The notes under the pieces: generated by a model
Database searches by the model: none
What the model was told of the DNA's origin: nothing
Seen by the model: the letters and a program-made list of their open reading frames with translations, nothing else
Shown: positions 56,780 through 64,000 of the stretch, piece by piece
Layout: every line of letters begins with the position of its first letter
Numbering within the stretch: the first letter of the stretch is position 1
Program-made: the position numbers and the translations under genes
DNA from: Mesobacillus subterraneus
GTDB taxonomy: Bacteria; Bacillota; Bacilli; Bacillales; Cytobacillaceae
Direction of reading: 5' to 3'
DNA: 64,000 nt
Assembly: GCF_020524355.2 (NCBI RefSeq)
Contig: NZ_CP129019.1
Location: forward strand, 2,480,001 to 2,544,000

Positions 56780-59194
56780 TTACATCAGGATATAAGGATT
56801 CAGGTCGACAGAAATCTGTAACGCTCCTGTACCTGTTTCCTGCTGGTAATGATCCAGTATTGTTTTTAAGGCGCCTTTAAGTTCTGGCTCCTTTTTGTAT
56901 TTTATCAGACATTGATACCGATATCTATCGTTGATCCTTGGGATTGGTGATGCTACTGGACCCAGAACCACTGCTTCATTCGTAAGCCTTGATGAAATGA
57001 ATTTTGCGATCTTTTCAGTAACTGATACGACTTTCATCAATTCATCATGGCTAACTGTTACTAGGGATAGATAGTAGAATGGCGGGTACTGGTGGACCTT
57101 GCGAATCAGCATCTCCTGCTGGTAAAACCGATCGTAATCTTGTGTCCCCGCAAGCTCCACACTGTAATGCTCCGGAGTATATGTCTGGATCACTACCTCC
57201 CCGGGAAGCTTGTGTCTACCAGCCCTCCCGCTAACCTGCGTCAAAAGCTGAAATGTTTTTTCCGAAGATCGGAAATCAGGCAGATTCAACATTGTATCTG
57301 CTGAAAGAACACCTACTAAGGTAATGTTTGGAAAATCCAACCCTTTTGCAATCATTTGCGTTCCGAGTAAAATGTCGGCCTGACCCTCCTGAAAAGCAGT
57401 CAGTAACTTTTCATGCGATCCTTTCCTGCCGGTTGTATCAACATCCATCCTGATAATTCTTGCTTCAGGAATCAGTTTTAACAATTCTTCCTCAACCTTT
57501 TGAGTCCCGGTCCCGAAATAGCGGATATGCTCACTATTGCATTCGGGGCAAATAGTCGGCACCCTGTCTTCATAGCCGCAATAATGGCATTTCATCTGCT
57601 CATTATACCGGTGATATGTCAGCGTAATATCGCAATGCGGGCAGTTCATGACATATCCGCAATCACGGCACATCACAAACGACGAATGCCCGCGTTTATT
57701 TAAAAACAGGACAGTCTGTTCTTTTTTCTCAAGCCTGTCTTTTATCTTTTCAAAAAGCTTTACCGAAAACATCGACCGGTTTCCAGTCCGCAATTCCTCT
57801 CGCATATCAACAATCTCAACTGTTGGCAGCGCCTGATTGTTCATCCGCTTTGGCAGGGATAGCAGAGTATACCTTCCTTTTTGCGCCCGCGCAAATGATT
57901 CTAGTGACGGTGTTGCACTGCCAAGAACAACTGGACAAGCATTTGTTTTAGCCCGCTGGATCGCCACGTCCCTTGCATGGTATCTCGGGTTCTCTTCTTG
58001 CTTGTAGCTCGTTTCATGTTCTTCATCGATGATGATGATGCCGATATTCTCAAATGGAGCAAAGATCGCTGACCTCGCACCTACAACAACTTTTACTTCC
58101 TTACGCTGGATTTTGCGCCATTCATCATATTTCTCTCCAGCCGACAGGCCGCTGTGCATGACAGCCACCAAATCACCAAACCGTTCCTTAAAACGTGTCA
58201 CCATTTGTGGCGTTAAGGAAATTTCCGGCACGAGTACAATCGCTTCCTTGCCTTTACTCAAGACTTCCTGGATGGATTGCAGATAAATCTCCGTCTTCCC
58301 GCTGCCTGTTACACCATACAATAGAAAGACTTCATGCAAATCCTTTTCAATTGAAGAAAGGATCGGGCTAATAGCCTTTTCTTGCTCCACAGTCAGTTTC
58401 AGAGCAAATTTCCGTTCGAATTCTCGTTCTGAATATGGGTCTCTGTAAACCTCCATCTCTTGCACTTTCAGGATACCTTTTTTAACAAGTGATTGAATTG
58501 ATCCCTGGGAGATTCCAAGAGTGGTGAGTATTAGCCTCTGTTCTACAGGTTCCGGATGCTCAAGGAAGAAGTCGAGCACAGATTGTTGCCCTGACGCCTG
58601 AGGTGGAAGTTTGTCCCGTGTCTCCTTCAGATGTTCTGGGTCGATTGCTGGGGAAACATGCTTGAGCAGCTTTTTCCGCACCCTGTCCTTCACCTGGTAA
58701 ACAACATCTACCCTGCCAGATGCCGCCTCTTTTTGGAGTTGCTGGATAAGCCCCTTCGAAACGGCATCCTCCCAATTAATTTCTCTATTTTCTCTGAATA
58801 ATTCTATTAAATTTTCAGGCATGTCGGTTAACTCTGTTCCTGTTGCCAGCACAATTTTCTTTTCATATTTAGCCTTTAATGCGGCTGGAAGCATTGCCTG
58901 ATAAGAGGAGATTTTATAGCTTAATGTATGCTCAGTCAACCAGTCACCCAGCTGAAGTAGCTCTTCATTCAATACCGGTGCCAAATCAAGTGGCTCGATA
59001 ATTGCCCGCAGCTTCGAAAAACTGGACTCTCCCTTAAGGTCCCTGACAAATCCCTGAATCTTTCTTGGTCCAAATGGGACAATCACCCTTGTCCCGGGCT
59101 TGATCACATCTTTGTATTTTTCAGGAATTTTATAGTCAAAGGTTTTGTCGGTTTGCTTTGCAGGCACATCGACAATAACACTTGCTATATTCAT
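56780..59194 (-). CDS. priA: primosomal replication restart helicase PriA
   Basis: An 804-residue helicase that reloads the replicative helicase at stalled forks. The N-terminal DNA-binding domain begins MNIASVIVDVPAKQTDKTFD, Walker A is LLYGVTGSGKTEIYLQ, and the DEEH box lies in IIIIDEEHETSYKQEENP. Two zinc-binding clusters are visible (CRDCGYVMNCPHC and CHYCGYEDRVPTICPEC). Length equals the family. It overlaps the end of coaBC by 4 bp. Confidence 0.97.
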   Translation of the reverse strand: MNIASVIVDVPAKQTDKTFDYKIPEKYKDVIKPGTRVIVPFGPRKIQGFVRDLKGESSFSKLRAIIEPLDLAPVLNEELLQLGDWLTEHTLSYKISSYQAMLPAALKAKYEKKIVLATGTELTDMPENLIELFRENREINWEDAVSKGLIQQLQKEAASGRVDVVYQVKDRVRKKLLKHVSPAIDPEHLKETRDKLPPQASGQQSVLDFFLEHPEPVEQRLILTTLGISQGSIQSLVKKGILKVQEMEVYRDPYSEREFERKFALKLTVEQEKAISPILSSIEKDLHEVFLLYGVTGSGKTEIYLQSIQEVLSKGKEAIVLVPEISLTPQMVTRFKERFGDLVAVMHSGLSAGEKYDEWRKIQRKEVKVVVGARSAIFAPFENIGIIIIDEEHETSYKQEENPRYHARDVAIQRAKTNACPVVLGSATPSLESFARAQKGRYTLLSLPKRMNNQALPTVEIVDMREELRTGNRSMFSVKLFEKIKDRLEKKEQTVLFLNKRGHSSFVMCRDCGYVMNCPHCDITLTYHRYNEQMKCHYCGYEDRVPTICPECNSEHIRYFGTGTQKVEEELLKLIPEARIIRMDVDTTGRKGSHEKLLTAFQEGQADILLGTQMIAKGLDFPNITLVGVLSADTMLNLPDFRSSEKTFQLLTQVSGRAGRHKLPGEVVIQTYTPEHYSVELAGTQDYDRFYQQEMLIRKVHQYPPFYYLSLVTVSHDELMKVVSVTEKIAKFISSRLTNEAVVLGPVASPIPRINDRYRYQCLIKYKKEPELKGALKTILDHYQQETGTGALQISVDLNPYILM

Positions 59195-60402
59195 ATGCTT
59201 TCGTCCTTTTTTAACAATTGGAGAACTTCGGAAAGGATATTTCGGGCTACATCTGCTTTTGGCATTAAGGGCAGCTCGATGTGCGTCCCCTCTTTTTTGT
59301 ATATGGTGACGATATTTGTATCAGCACCAAATCCAGCACCATCTTGCTTAACGTTATTCGCGACAATCATGTCTGCGTTTTTTCTGGCAAGCTTGCCCTT
59401 TGCGTGGTTTTCGACATCATTTGTTTCAGCCGCGAATCCCACAATCACTTGGCCCTTTTTCATTTGACCAAGCTCATAAAGGATATCCTTCGTTCTCTCC
59501 AGCTCTAGAGCCTGGTCGCCTTCCTTTTTCTTCATTTTCTCTTCAAATATATATTTCGGACGGTAATCCGCAACGGCTGCGGTGCCAATCATAACATCTG
59601 CTTCATCAAAATGTGCTATTGCTGCCTGATACATGTCCTCAGCACTTTCAACTTTAATCAATTCAACTCCACTTGGAGGTCCAAGATTGACTGGCCCAGA
59701 AACTAGGATCACTCTTGCTCCCATTTTCACAGCTTCTCCTGCCAACGCATACCCCATCTTTCCAGTTGAATGGTTGGTTAGATAACGGACAGGATCGATT
59801 TTCTCCCTCGTAGGACCCGCTGTAATTAAAAAGGTTTTTCCTGAAAGCTCCCCTCCCTGATTATTGAAAAAATGGTGTGCAAGCTCTACGATTTTCTCAG
59901 GCTCCTCTAGACGGCCCTTGCCTGTATAACCACACGCTAGATACCCTTCACCCGGTTCAATAAATTCATACCCGAAGTTCCTAAGAGTCTCCATGTTTTT
60001 CTGAACCGCAGGATGTTGATACATATGTACATTCATCGCTGGTGCAACCCATACCGGTGCAGTTGCAGCCAGGAGTGTAGTTGAAATCATGTTGTCTGCG
60101 ATTCCGTTTGCAAGTTTACCGATGATGTTGGCAGTTGCAGGTGCAATTATAATCAAATCAGCCCAGTCAGCTAAATGGATATGGGCGATATTTTCAGGAT
60201 TTTTCTCATCGAATGTATCTGTATAAACTTCACTTCTGGACAATGCCTGAAAAGTGAGCGGAGTTACAAATTTGGCCGCTGAGTCACTCAGGATCACTTT
60301 CACTTCAGCGCCGGCCTGGGTAAGCTTGCTCGTCAGTGCAGCACCCTTATATACAGCGATCCCGCCGGTCACGCATAATAGAATTTTTTTACCGTTCAGC
60401 AT
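59191..60402 (-). CDS. coaBC: bifunctional phosphopantothenoylcysteine decarboxylase/synthetase CoaBC
   Basis: A 403-residue fusion for two steps of coenzyme A synthesis. The N-terminal flavin-binding CoaC domain (1 to about 180) has LLCVTGGIAVYKGAAL, VAPAMNVHMYQHPAVQ and the catalytic Cys in GYLACGYTGKGRL. The C-terminal CoaB domain (from about 190) has FLITAGPTREKIDPVRYLTN and GFAAETNDVENHAKGKL. It is downstream of rpoZ, but with 370 bp and a terminator between them. Confidence 0.96.
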   Translation of the reverse strand: MLNGKKILLCVTGGIAVYKGAALTSKLTQAGAEVKVILSDSAAKFVTPLTFQALSRSEVYTDTFDEKNPENIAHIHLADWADLIIIAPATANIIGKLANGIADNMISTTLLAATAPVWVAPAMNVHMYQHPAVQKNMETLRNFGYEFIEPGEGYLACGYTGKGRLEEPEKIVELAHHFFNNQGGELSGKTFLITAGPTREKIDPVRYLTNHSTGKMGYALAGEAVKMGARVILVSGPVNLGPPSGVELIKVESAEDMYQAAIAHFDEADVMIGTAAVADYRPKYIFEEKMKKKEGDQALELERTKDILYELGQMKKGQVIVGFAAETNDVENHAKGKLARKNADMIVANNVKQDGAGFGADTNIVTIYKKEGTHIELPLMPKADVARNILSEVLQLLKKDESI

Positions 60403-60738
60403 GTCAGAGAACCCCCAATTTACAACAAACTTTCATTATGATTGAACTATAACATTTTTTCACAGATTAAGCATGAAATAGGCAAGGCAGTTACTTAAAT
60501 ATAATCGCCATCGCATTTACAGAACCATACGTTTTGACAGCCTATACTGGGTCGCTATATTTGATTATTGTGATTGGCTATGAAGCCTTTTTTAAAAAAA
60601 TTCACGATTCGTGCCTATAGATCTAATCTATTCTCCATAAGGTTATAAAAACAAAAAGGCAAGCGCCTTGTTCAGCCCTGAAAAGCGCGGAGGGCCTCCG
60701 CAACGAAATTACTTTATAACTTCCTATGAAACAAAAAA
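60403..60738. other. intergenic gap between coaBC and the rpoZ terminator
   Basis: About 335 bp, A+T-rich, holding a decayed family A repeat (60653-60728) and no supported gene. A promoter for coaBC-priA-def-fmt-rsmB is expected here because of the terminator after rpoZ, but I could not identify it. Confidence 0.5.
60653..60728 (+). repeat. decayed family A repeat
   Basis: AAAAAGGCAAGCGCCTTGTTC, then CAGCCCTGAAAAGCGCGGAGGGCC, follows the family A start in order, but the hairpin segment (CAACGAAATTACTTTATAACTT) has lost its pairing. It looks like an old copy. Confidence 0.6.
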
Positions 60739-60765
60739 ATAACAACCCAATAAATAGGTTGTTAT
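60739..60765 (-). terminator. terminator after rpoZ
   Basis: ATAACAACC and GGTTGTTAT form a 9-bp stem with a 9-base loop and a T7 run on the minus strand, just past the rpoZ stop. Confidence 0.75.
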
Positions 60766-60772
60766 CGCGGTG

Positions 60773-60997
60773 TTATTCGTTGATATTTAACTCTTCATGG
60801 CTTCCTGCTGTCTTGAAGTGGAGCTTTTCTGCGTTGATTTCCTCAAGCGCCTTGCCAACGAATTTGTGAGAAACATACTTATCTAATTTAGCATCCATGT
60901 GCACCTGCATGCTGCGCGCGCGCTTTGCAGCAACCGATACCAATGAATATTTCGAATCAATTTTAGTCATTAAAGAATCAATAGAAGGGTTAAGCAT
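60773..60997 (-). CDS. rpoZ: DNA-directed RNA polymerase omega subunit RpoZ
   Basis: A 74-residue small polymerase subunit that helps the beta-prime subunit fold. [20 protein letters not shown] and AAKRARSMQ are the conserved parts, with the helix [13 protein letters not shown] following. Its start codon directly abuts the gmk stop, as in most Bacillus. Slightly longer than the B. subtilis protein (67 residues). Confidence 0.96.
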   Translation of the reverse strand: MLNPSIDSLMTKIDSKYSLVSVAAKRARSMQVHMDAKLDKYVSHKFVGKALEEINAEKLHFKTAGSHEELNINE

Positions 60998-61621
<624 letters not shown>

Positions 61622-61886
61622 CTACCCTTCATCAATAATATCATCACGGTCATTCAAGCGATGCGCTACCGTTTCCGGCTGTACTGCAGAGAGAATGACA
61701 TGGTCGCTGTCCATGACGATGACAGCCCTTGTCCTTCTGCCGTATGTAGCATCTATTAATGATCCACGGTCGCGTGCGTCCTGGATGATCCGTTTAATAG
61801 GGAGCTGATTCAGGACTTACGATTGAAATGATCCGGTTAGCTGAAACAATGTTGCCGAAGCCTATATTTATAAGCTTTATAGCCAT
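61622..61886 (-). CDS. remA: extracellular matrix regulator RemA (YlzA; frameshifted as written)
   Basis: RemA is a small DNA-binding protein that, in B. subtilis, activates biofilm matrix operons and osmoprotection genes. It starts at ATG 61886 ([20 protein letters not shown], then SIVSPESAP) and runs into a stop. The rest ([40 protein letters not shown] and the end DDIIDEG) is in another frame. One extra base, A at 61799 on the plus strand, explains this; without it the joint reads [16 protein letters not shown] and the product is 87 residues, like the known 89. It lies between yloC and gmk, as in B. subtilis. Confidence 0.85.
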
Positions 61887-61942
61887 GATGGTCCCCCAAT
61901 CATCAGTTATTTATTTTGACCTTTAAAGGCCATTTCTAAACG

Positions 61943-62818
61943 CTACTCTATATTTTGCACTTGTTCCTTAACCTTTTCCAGGAGGCTTTTCATTTCGACA
62001 ACTTCCCTGGCAATTTTTGAATCATTCGCCTTGGAACCGATTGTATTGACCTCGCGATTCATCTCCTGAAGCAGAAAATCAAGTTTCCTGCCAAGCGGCT
62101 CATCCGTCTTCACTATATCTTTGAATTGACTTACATGGCTTTCAAGCCGGGCAATCTCTTCGCTGATGTCAGCTTTATCTGCAAAGAAGGCAACCTCGGT
62201 GAGGATTCTATCCTCATCTGCCTGGTTATCCATAAGTTCAGCCATTTTCTTATGAAGCCTTTCACGGTATTGCTCTACAACATTCGGTGCCAGCTTGTTC
62301 ACGCTCGAAATGTTCTCTTTGAGCTGTTCGATATACTGCAATACATCCTTTTCAAGTGCTGATCCTTCCAACCTGCGCATTTGGACCAGTTGGCTGCCTG
62401 CACCCTCAACGGCAGAAAGAACAAGAAGTTCAAGTTCTTCATTTTCAGCTTCTAGTTCTTCAATATGGATGATTTCTTCCCTGCTGACAATATCACGGAG
62501 CTCAATTTCCCCCGTTATGCTGTACCTGTTTTTAATTTCTGATATGTGATGAACTAATTCGTCCAGGGCTTTCCAGTCAATATGTACACTTCGGCTTACT
62601 ATGCCTTCGCCCTCCAAAGTTACAAATACTTCGACTCTCCCTCTTTTTATGTGTTCGCCAAGTTTCTTCTTTATTTTTTCTTCTGTTTTCAAGAGCTGCC
62701 GGGGCATGCGAATATGGAATTCACAAAAACGGTGATTGACCGTTTTCACCTCGACTGTGACACTGAACCTCTCAGATTCAGCTCTGCTCCTTCCAAACCC
62801 AGTCATACTGACGACCAT
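61943..62818 (-). CDS. yloC: YicC/YloC family endoribonuclease
   Basis: A 291-residue protein of the YicC family; members in other bacteria act as RNA endonucleases. I chose ATG 62818 because MVVSMTGFGRSR matches the near-invariant family start; an in-frame ATG at 62833 would add five residues. VEVKTVNHRFCEFHIRMPR, IKRGRVEVFVTLE and the C-terminal LGRKLDFLLQEMNREVNTIG and SKANDSKIAREVVEMK are the family signatures. A 9-bp inverted repeat lies about 50 bp upstream. It precedes remA-gmk. Confidence 0.92.
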   Translation of the reverse strand: MVVSMTGFGRSRAESERFSVTVEVKTVNHRFCEFHIRMPRQLLKTEEKIKKKLGEHIKRGRVEVFVTLEGEGIVSRSVHIDWKALDELVHHISEIKNRYSITGEIELRDIVSREEIIHIEELEAENEELELLVLSAVEGAGSQLVQMRRLEGSALEKDVLQYIEQLKENISSVNKLAPNVVEQYRERLHKKMAELMDNQADEDRILTEVAFFADKADISEEIARLESHVSQFKDIVKTDEPLGRKLDFLLQEMNREVNTIGSKANDSKIAREVVEMKSLLEKVKEQVQNIE

Positions 62819-62833
62819 TTCAGACACATCCAT

Positions 62834-63202
62834 TCTTGCTATAAGGCTGTTTGCGTAAAATTGTTTGTTAAAATCCTAACGCCGATTTTAACGTGATAAA
62901 TGCCATTTTGTAGTTCGATATTAAGTATGCTAGCTCTTTTCTCTTAATAATCTTTGATTTTTGTGAAGTAACATAGGTCATTTACTCCTATTATGCAGTC
63001 AATAGCAACAAAGTTTGAGAAAAGAGCCTTCTAAAAAGTCGAGTTTTCTGTATACCCGTGGAACAGGCTTGTTCATTTATGTAATCGCTAATACTCGTTT
63101 TTCTCGCTCTATCCTCGAGAGGGAATCTCGAGTCCAGGACGAACTAATCTTCAAAATACTTTTGGCCGTAACGGCAAGAAAGTATTGAGAAAAAAAGAAA
63201 GG
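62834..63202. other. intergenic gap between yloB and yloC with several inverted repeats
   Basis: No gene is seen. It contains a 9-bp inverted repeat GTTAAAATC/GATTTTAAC (62867-62892), an 11-bp inverted repeat GCTCTTTTCTC/GAGAAAAGAGC spaced by 72 bp (62933-63026), and hairpins CTCGAGA/TCTCGAG near 63112-63133 and AATACTTT..GGCCGT/ACGGC..AAAGTATT near 63155-63187. See findings. Confidence 0.55.
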
Positions 63203-63226
63203 CAATAGAGCCTTCTCTATTACCTA
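63203..63226 (-). terminator. terminator after yloB
   Basis: GGCAATAGAG and CTCTATTACC pair (one G-U in RNA) around CCTT, followed by a T-rich tract on the minus strand, 6 bp past the yloB stop. Confidence 0.85.
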
Positions 63227-63231
63227 ACGGA

Positions 63232-64000
63232 TTATATCATATTTCTCTTTGTTTTTCTTGCAAAAAATGTTCCTGCAAGCAAAAATGTAGGAATTGCCGA
63301 TAAGCCAATGATTAATAACCAGTCCGCCGCCAGGATTGGAACGGTATGGAATATTGGCTGCAGGACAGGTGAATAAATAACTGCAAGGACCATGACCAAA
63401 GATGAAATGACAGCCCAAACTAAATATTTGTTTTCAAACGGGTTGCGGGCGAAAATTGATTTTTCGCTTCGGCAGTCGAATACATGGATCAGCTGCGCCA
63501 TCACGAGTGTCGTAAATGCAATCGTCTGGGCATATACCAGGTCATCCGGATTTCTATTATAAACAATCATGAATGCGAATAAAGTCATCAGCCCAATCAA
63601 GAAACCTCTTGAGATGACTTTCCAGCCTAATCCGCGGGAAAATACCCCTTCCTTAGGGTGGCGCGGCGACCTTTTCATTACATCTTCCTCAGGCTGGTCT
63701 AGCCCTAATGCCATCGCAGGCAGGCCATCTGTAACCAGGTTCACCCACAGGATCTGTATCGGCACTAGCGGCAGCGGCAAACCTATGATCATCGCGAAAA
63801 GCATGACCAATATCTCCCCAACATTGGAAGCAAGTAGGTATCTGATGAACTTCCTGATATTTTCATAAATATTCCGACCTTCTTTTATTGCTGCTTTTAT
63901 AGTGGCAAAGTTATCATCCAGAAGTACGAGTGAAGAAGCTTCCTTCGCTACATCTGTACCCGCAATCCCCATAGCCACCCCAATATCTGCAGCTTTAATC
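63232..64000 (-). CDS. yloB: P-type calcium-transporting ATPase YloB, C-terminal part (runs off right edge)
   Basis: The last 256 residues of a P2A (SERCA-like) ion pump. The visible part begins IKAADIGVAMGIAGTDVAKE, the end of the phosphorylation domain hinge, and includes transmembrane helices M5 to M10: VGEILVMLFAMIIGLPLPLV, then PIQILWVNLVTDGLPAMALG, in which the N..TD..PA residues of M6 form a calcium site. In B. subtilis YloB is a calcium ATPase made in sporulation. The Lys-rich end ARKTKRNMI lies in the cytoplasm. Roughly 600 N-terminal residues lie beyond the window. Confidence 0.93.
   Translation of the reverse strand, partial: IKAADIGVAMGIAGTDVAKEASSLVLLDDNFATIKAAIKEGRNIYENIRKFIRYLLASNVGEILVMLFAMIIGLPLPLVPIQILWVNLVTDGLPAMALGLDQPEEDVMKRSPRHPKEGVFSRGLGWKVISRGFLIGLMTLFAFMIVYNRNPDDLVYAQTIAFTTLVMAQLIHVFDCRSEKSIFARNPFENKYLVWAVISSLVMVLAVIYSPVLQPIFHTVPILAADWLLIIGLSAIPTFLLAGTFFARKTKRNMI

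Overview
The window is a contiguous stretch of core chromosome from an endospore-forming, flagellated member of the Bacillaceae (Bacillus sensu lato). The evidence is the gene order, which follows the Bacillus subtilis fla/che-codY-topA-sucCD-rnhB-rplS-ffh-smc-fapR-recG-rpmB-spoVM-prkC-rsmB-priA-gmk-yloB region almost gene for gene, plus a 26-residue SpoVM, a CodW-type HslV with an N-terminal serine, and a textbook FapR operator. I cannot name the species. Apart from rpmB, every gene lies on the minus strand, so operons read from high to low coordinates.

Layout. 1-9836: the first half of the fla/che operon (flgB flgC fliE fliF fliG fliH fliI fliJ ylxF fliK flgD, a TIGR02530-type protein, and a partial flgE at the left edge). 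10319-15494: trmFO, xerC/codV, hslV/codW, hslU/codX, codY. 15726-16401: a tandem array of an approximately 122-bp intergenic repeat. 16455-25238: topA, dprA, sucD, sucC, ylqH, ylqG, rnhB. 25316-31829: rbgA, lepB, rplS, trmD, rimM, ylqD, khpA, rpsP, ffh, ylxM (ribosome maturation and signal recognition particle). 31930-37833: ftsY, smc, rnc. 38206-41972: the fatty acid operon fapR-plsX-fabD-fabG-acpP. 42234-46667: recG, fakA, yloU. 46961-55211: rpmB, spoVM, thiN, rpe, rsgA, prkC, prpC, rlmN, rsmB. 55204-64000: fmt, def, priA, coaBC, rpoZ, gmk, remA, yloC and the 3' part of the calcium ATPase gene yloB.

Two features are not routine. First, nine genes (fliI, fliE, rnhB, ffh, yloU, rpe, rsgA, rsmB, remA) are broken by small insertions: eight of one base and one 5-base duplication. 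In each, removing the extra bases restores a protein of the expected family length. Because ffh is essential in B. subtilis and all nine events are insertions, most in or beside short runs, base-level sequence error is the most economical reading; the poly-G tract in fliE could alternatively be a slippage site. Second, the intergenic spaces carry two families of structured repeats. Family A (15726-16401, 27002-27115, 36657-37022, 47277-47427 and a decayed copy at 60653-60728) begins GAAAAGCG and ends GGAGCTGGACAA. Family B (18629-18764 and 38517-38596) begins with CTGTTAAACT and, in the second copy, has perfect 12-bp terminal inverted repeats. I found no phage, CRISPR, toxin-antitoxin or biosynthetic cluster, and no new multi-gene system; the repeats are the only accessory material.
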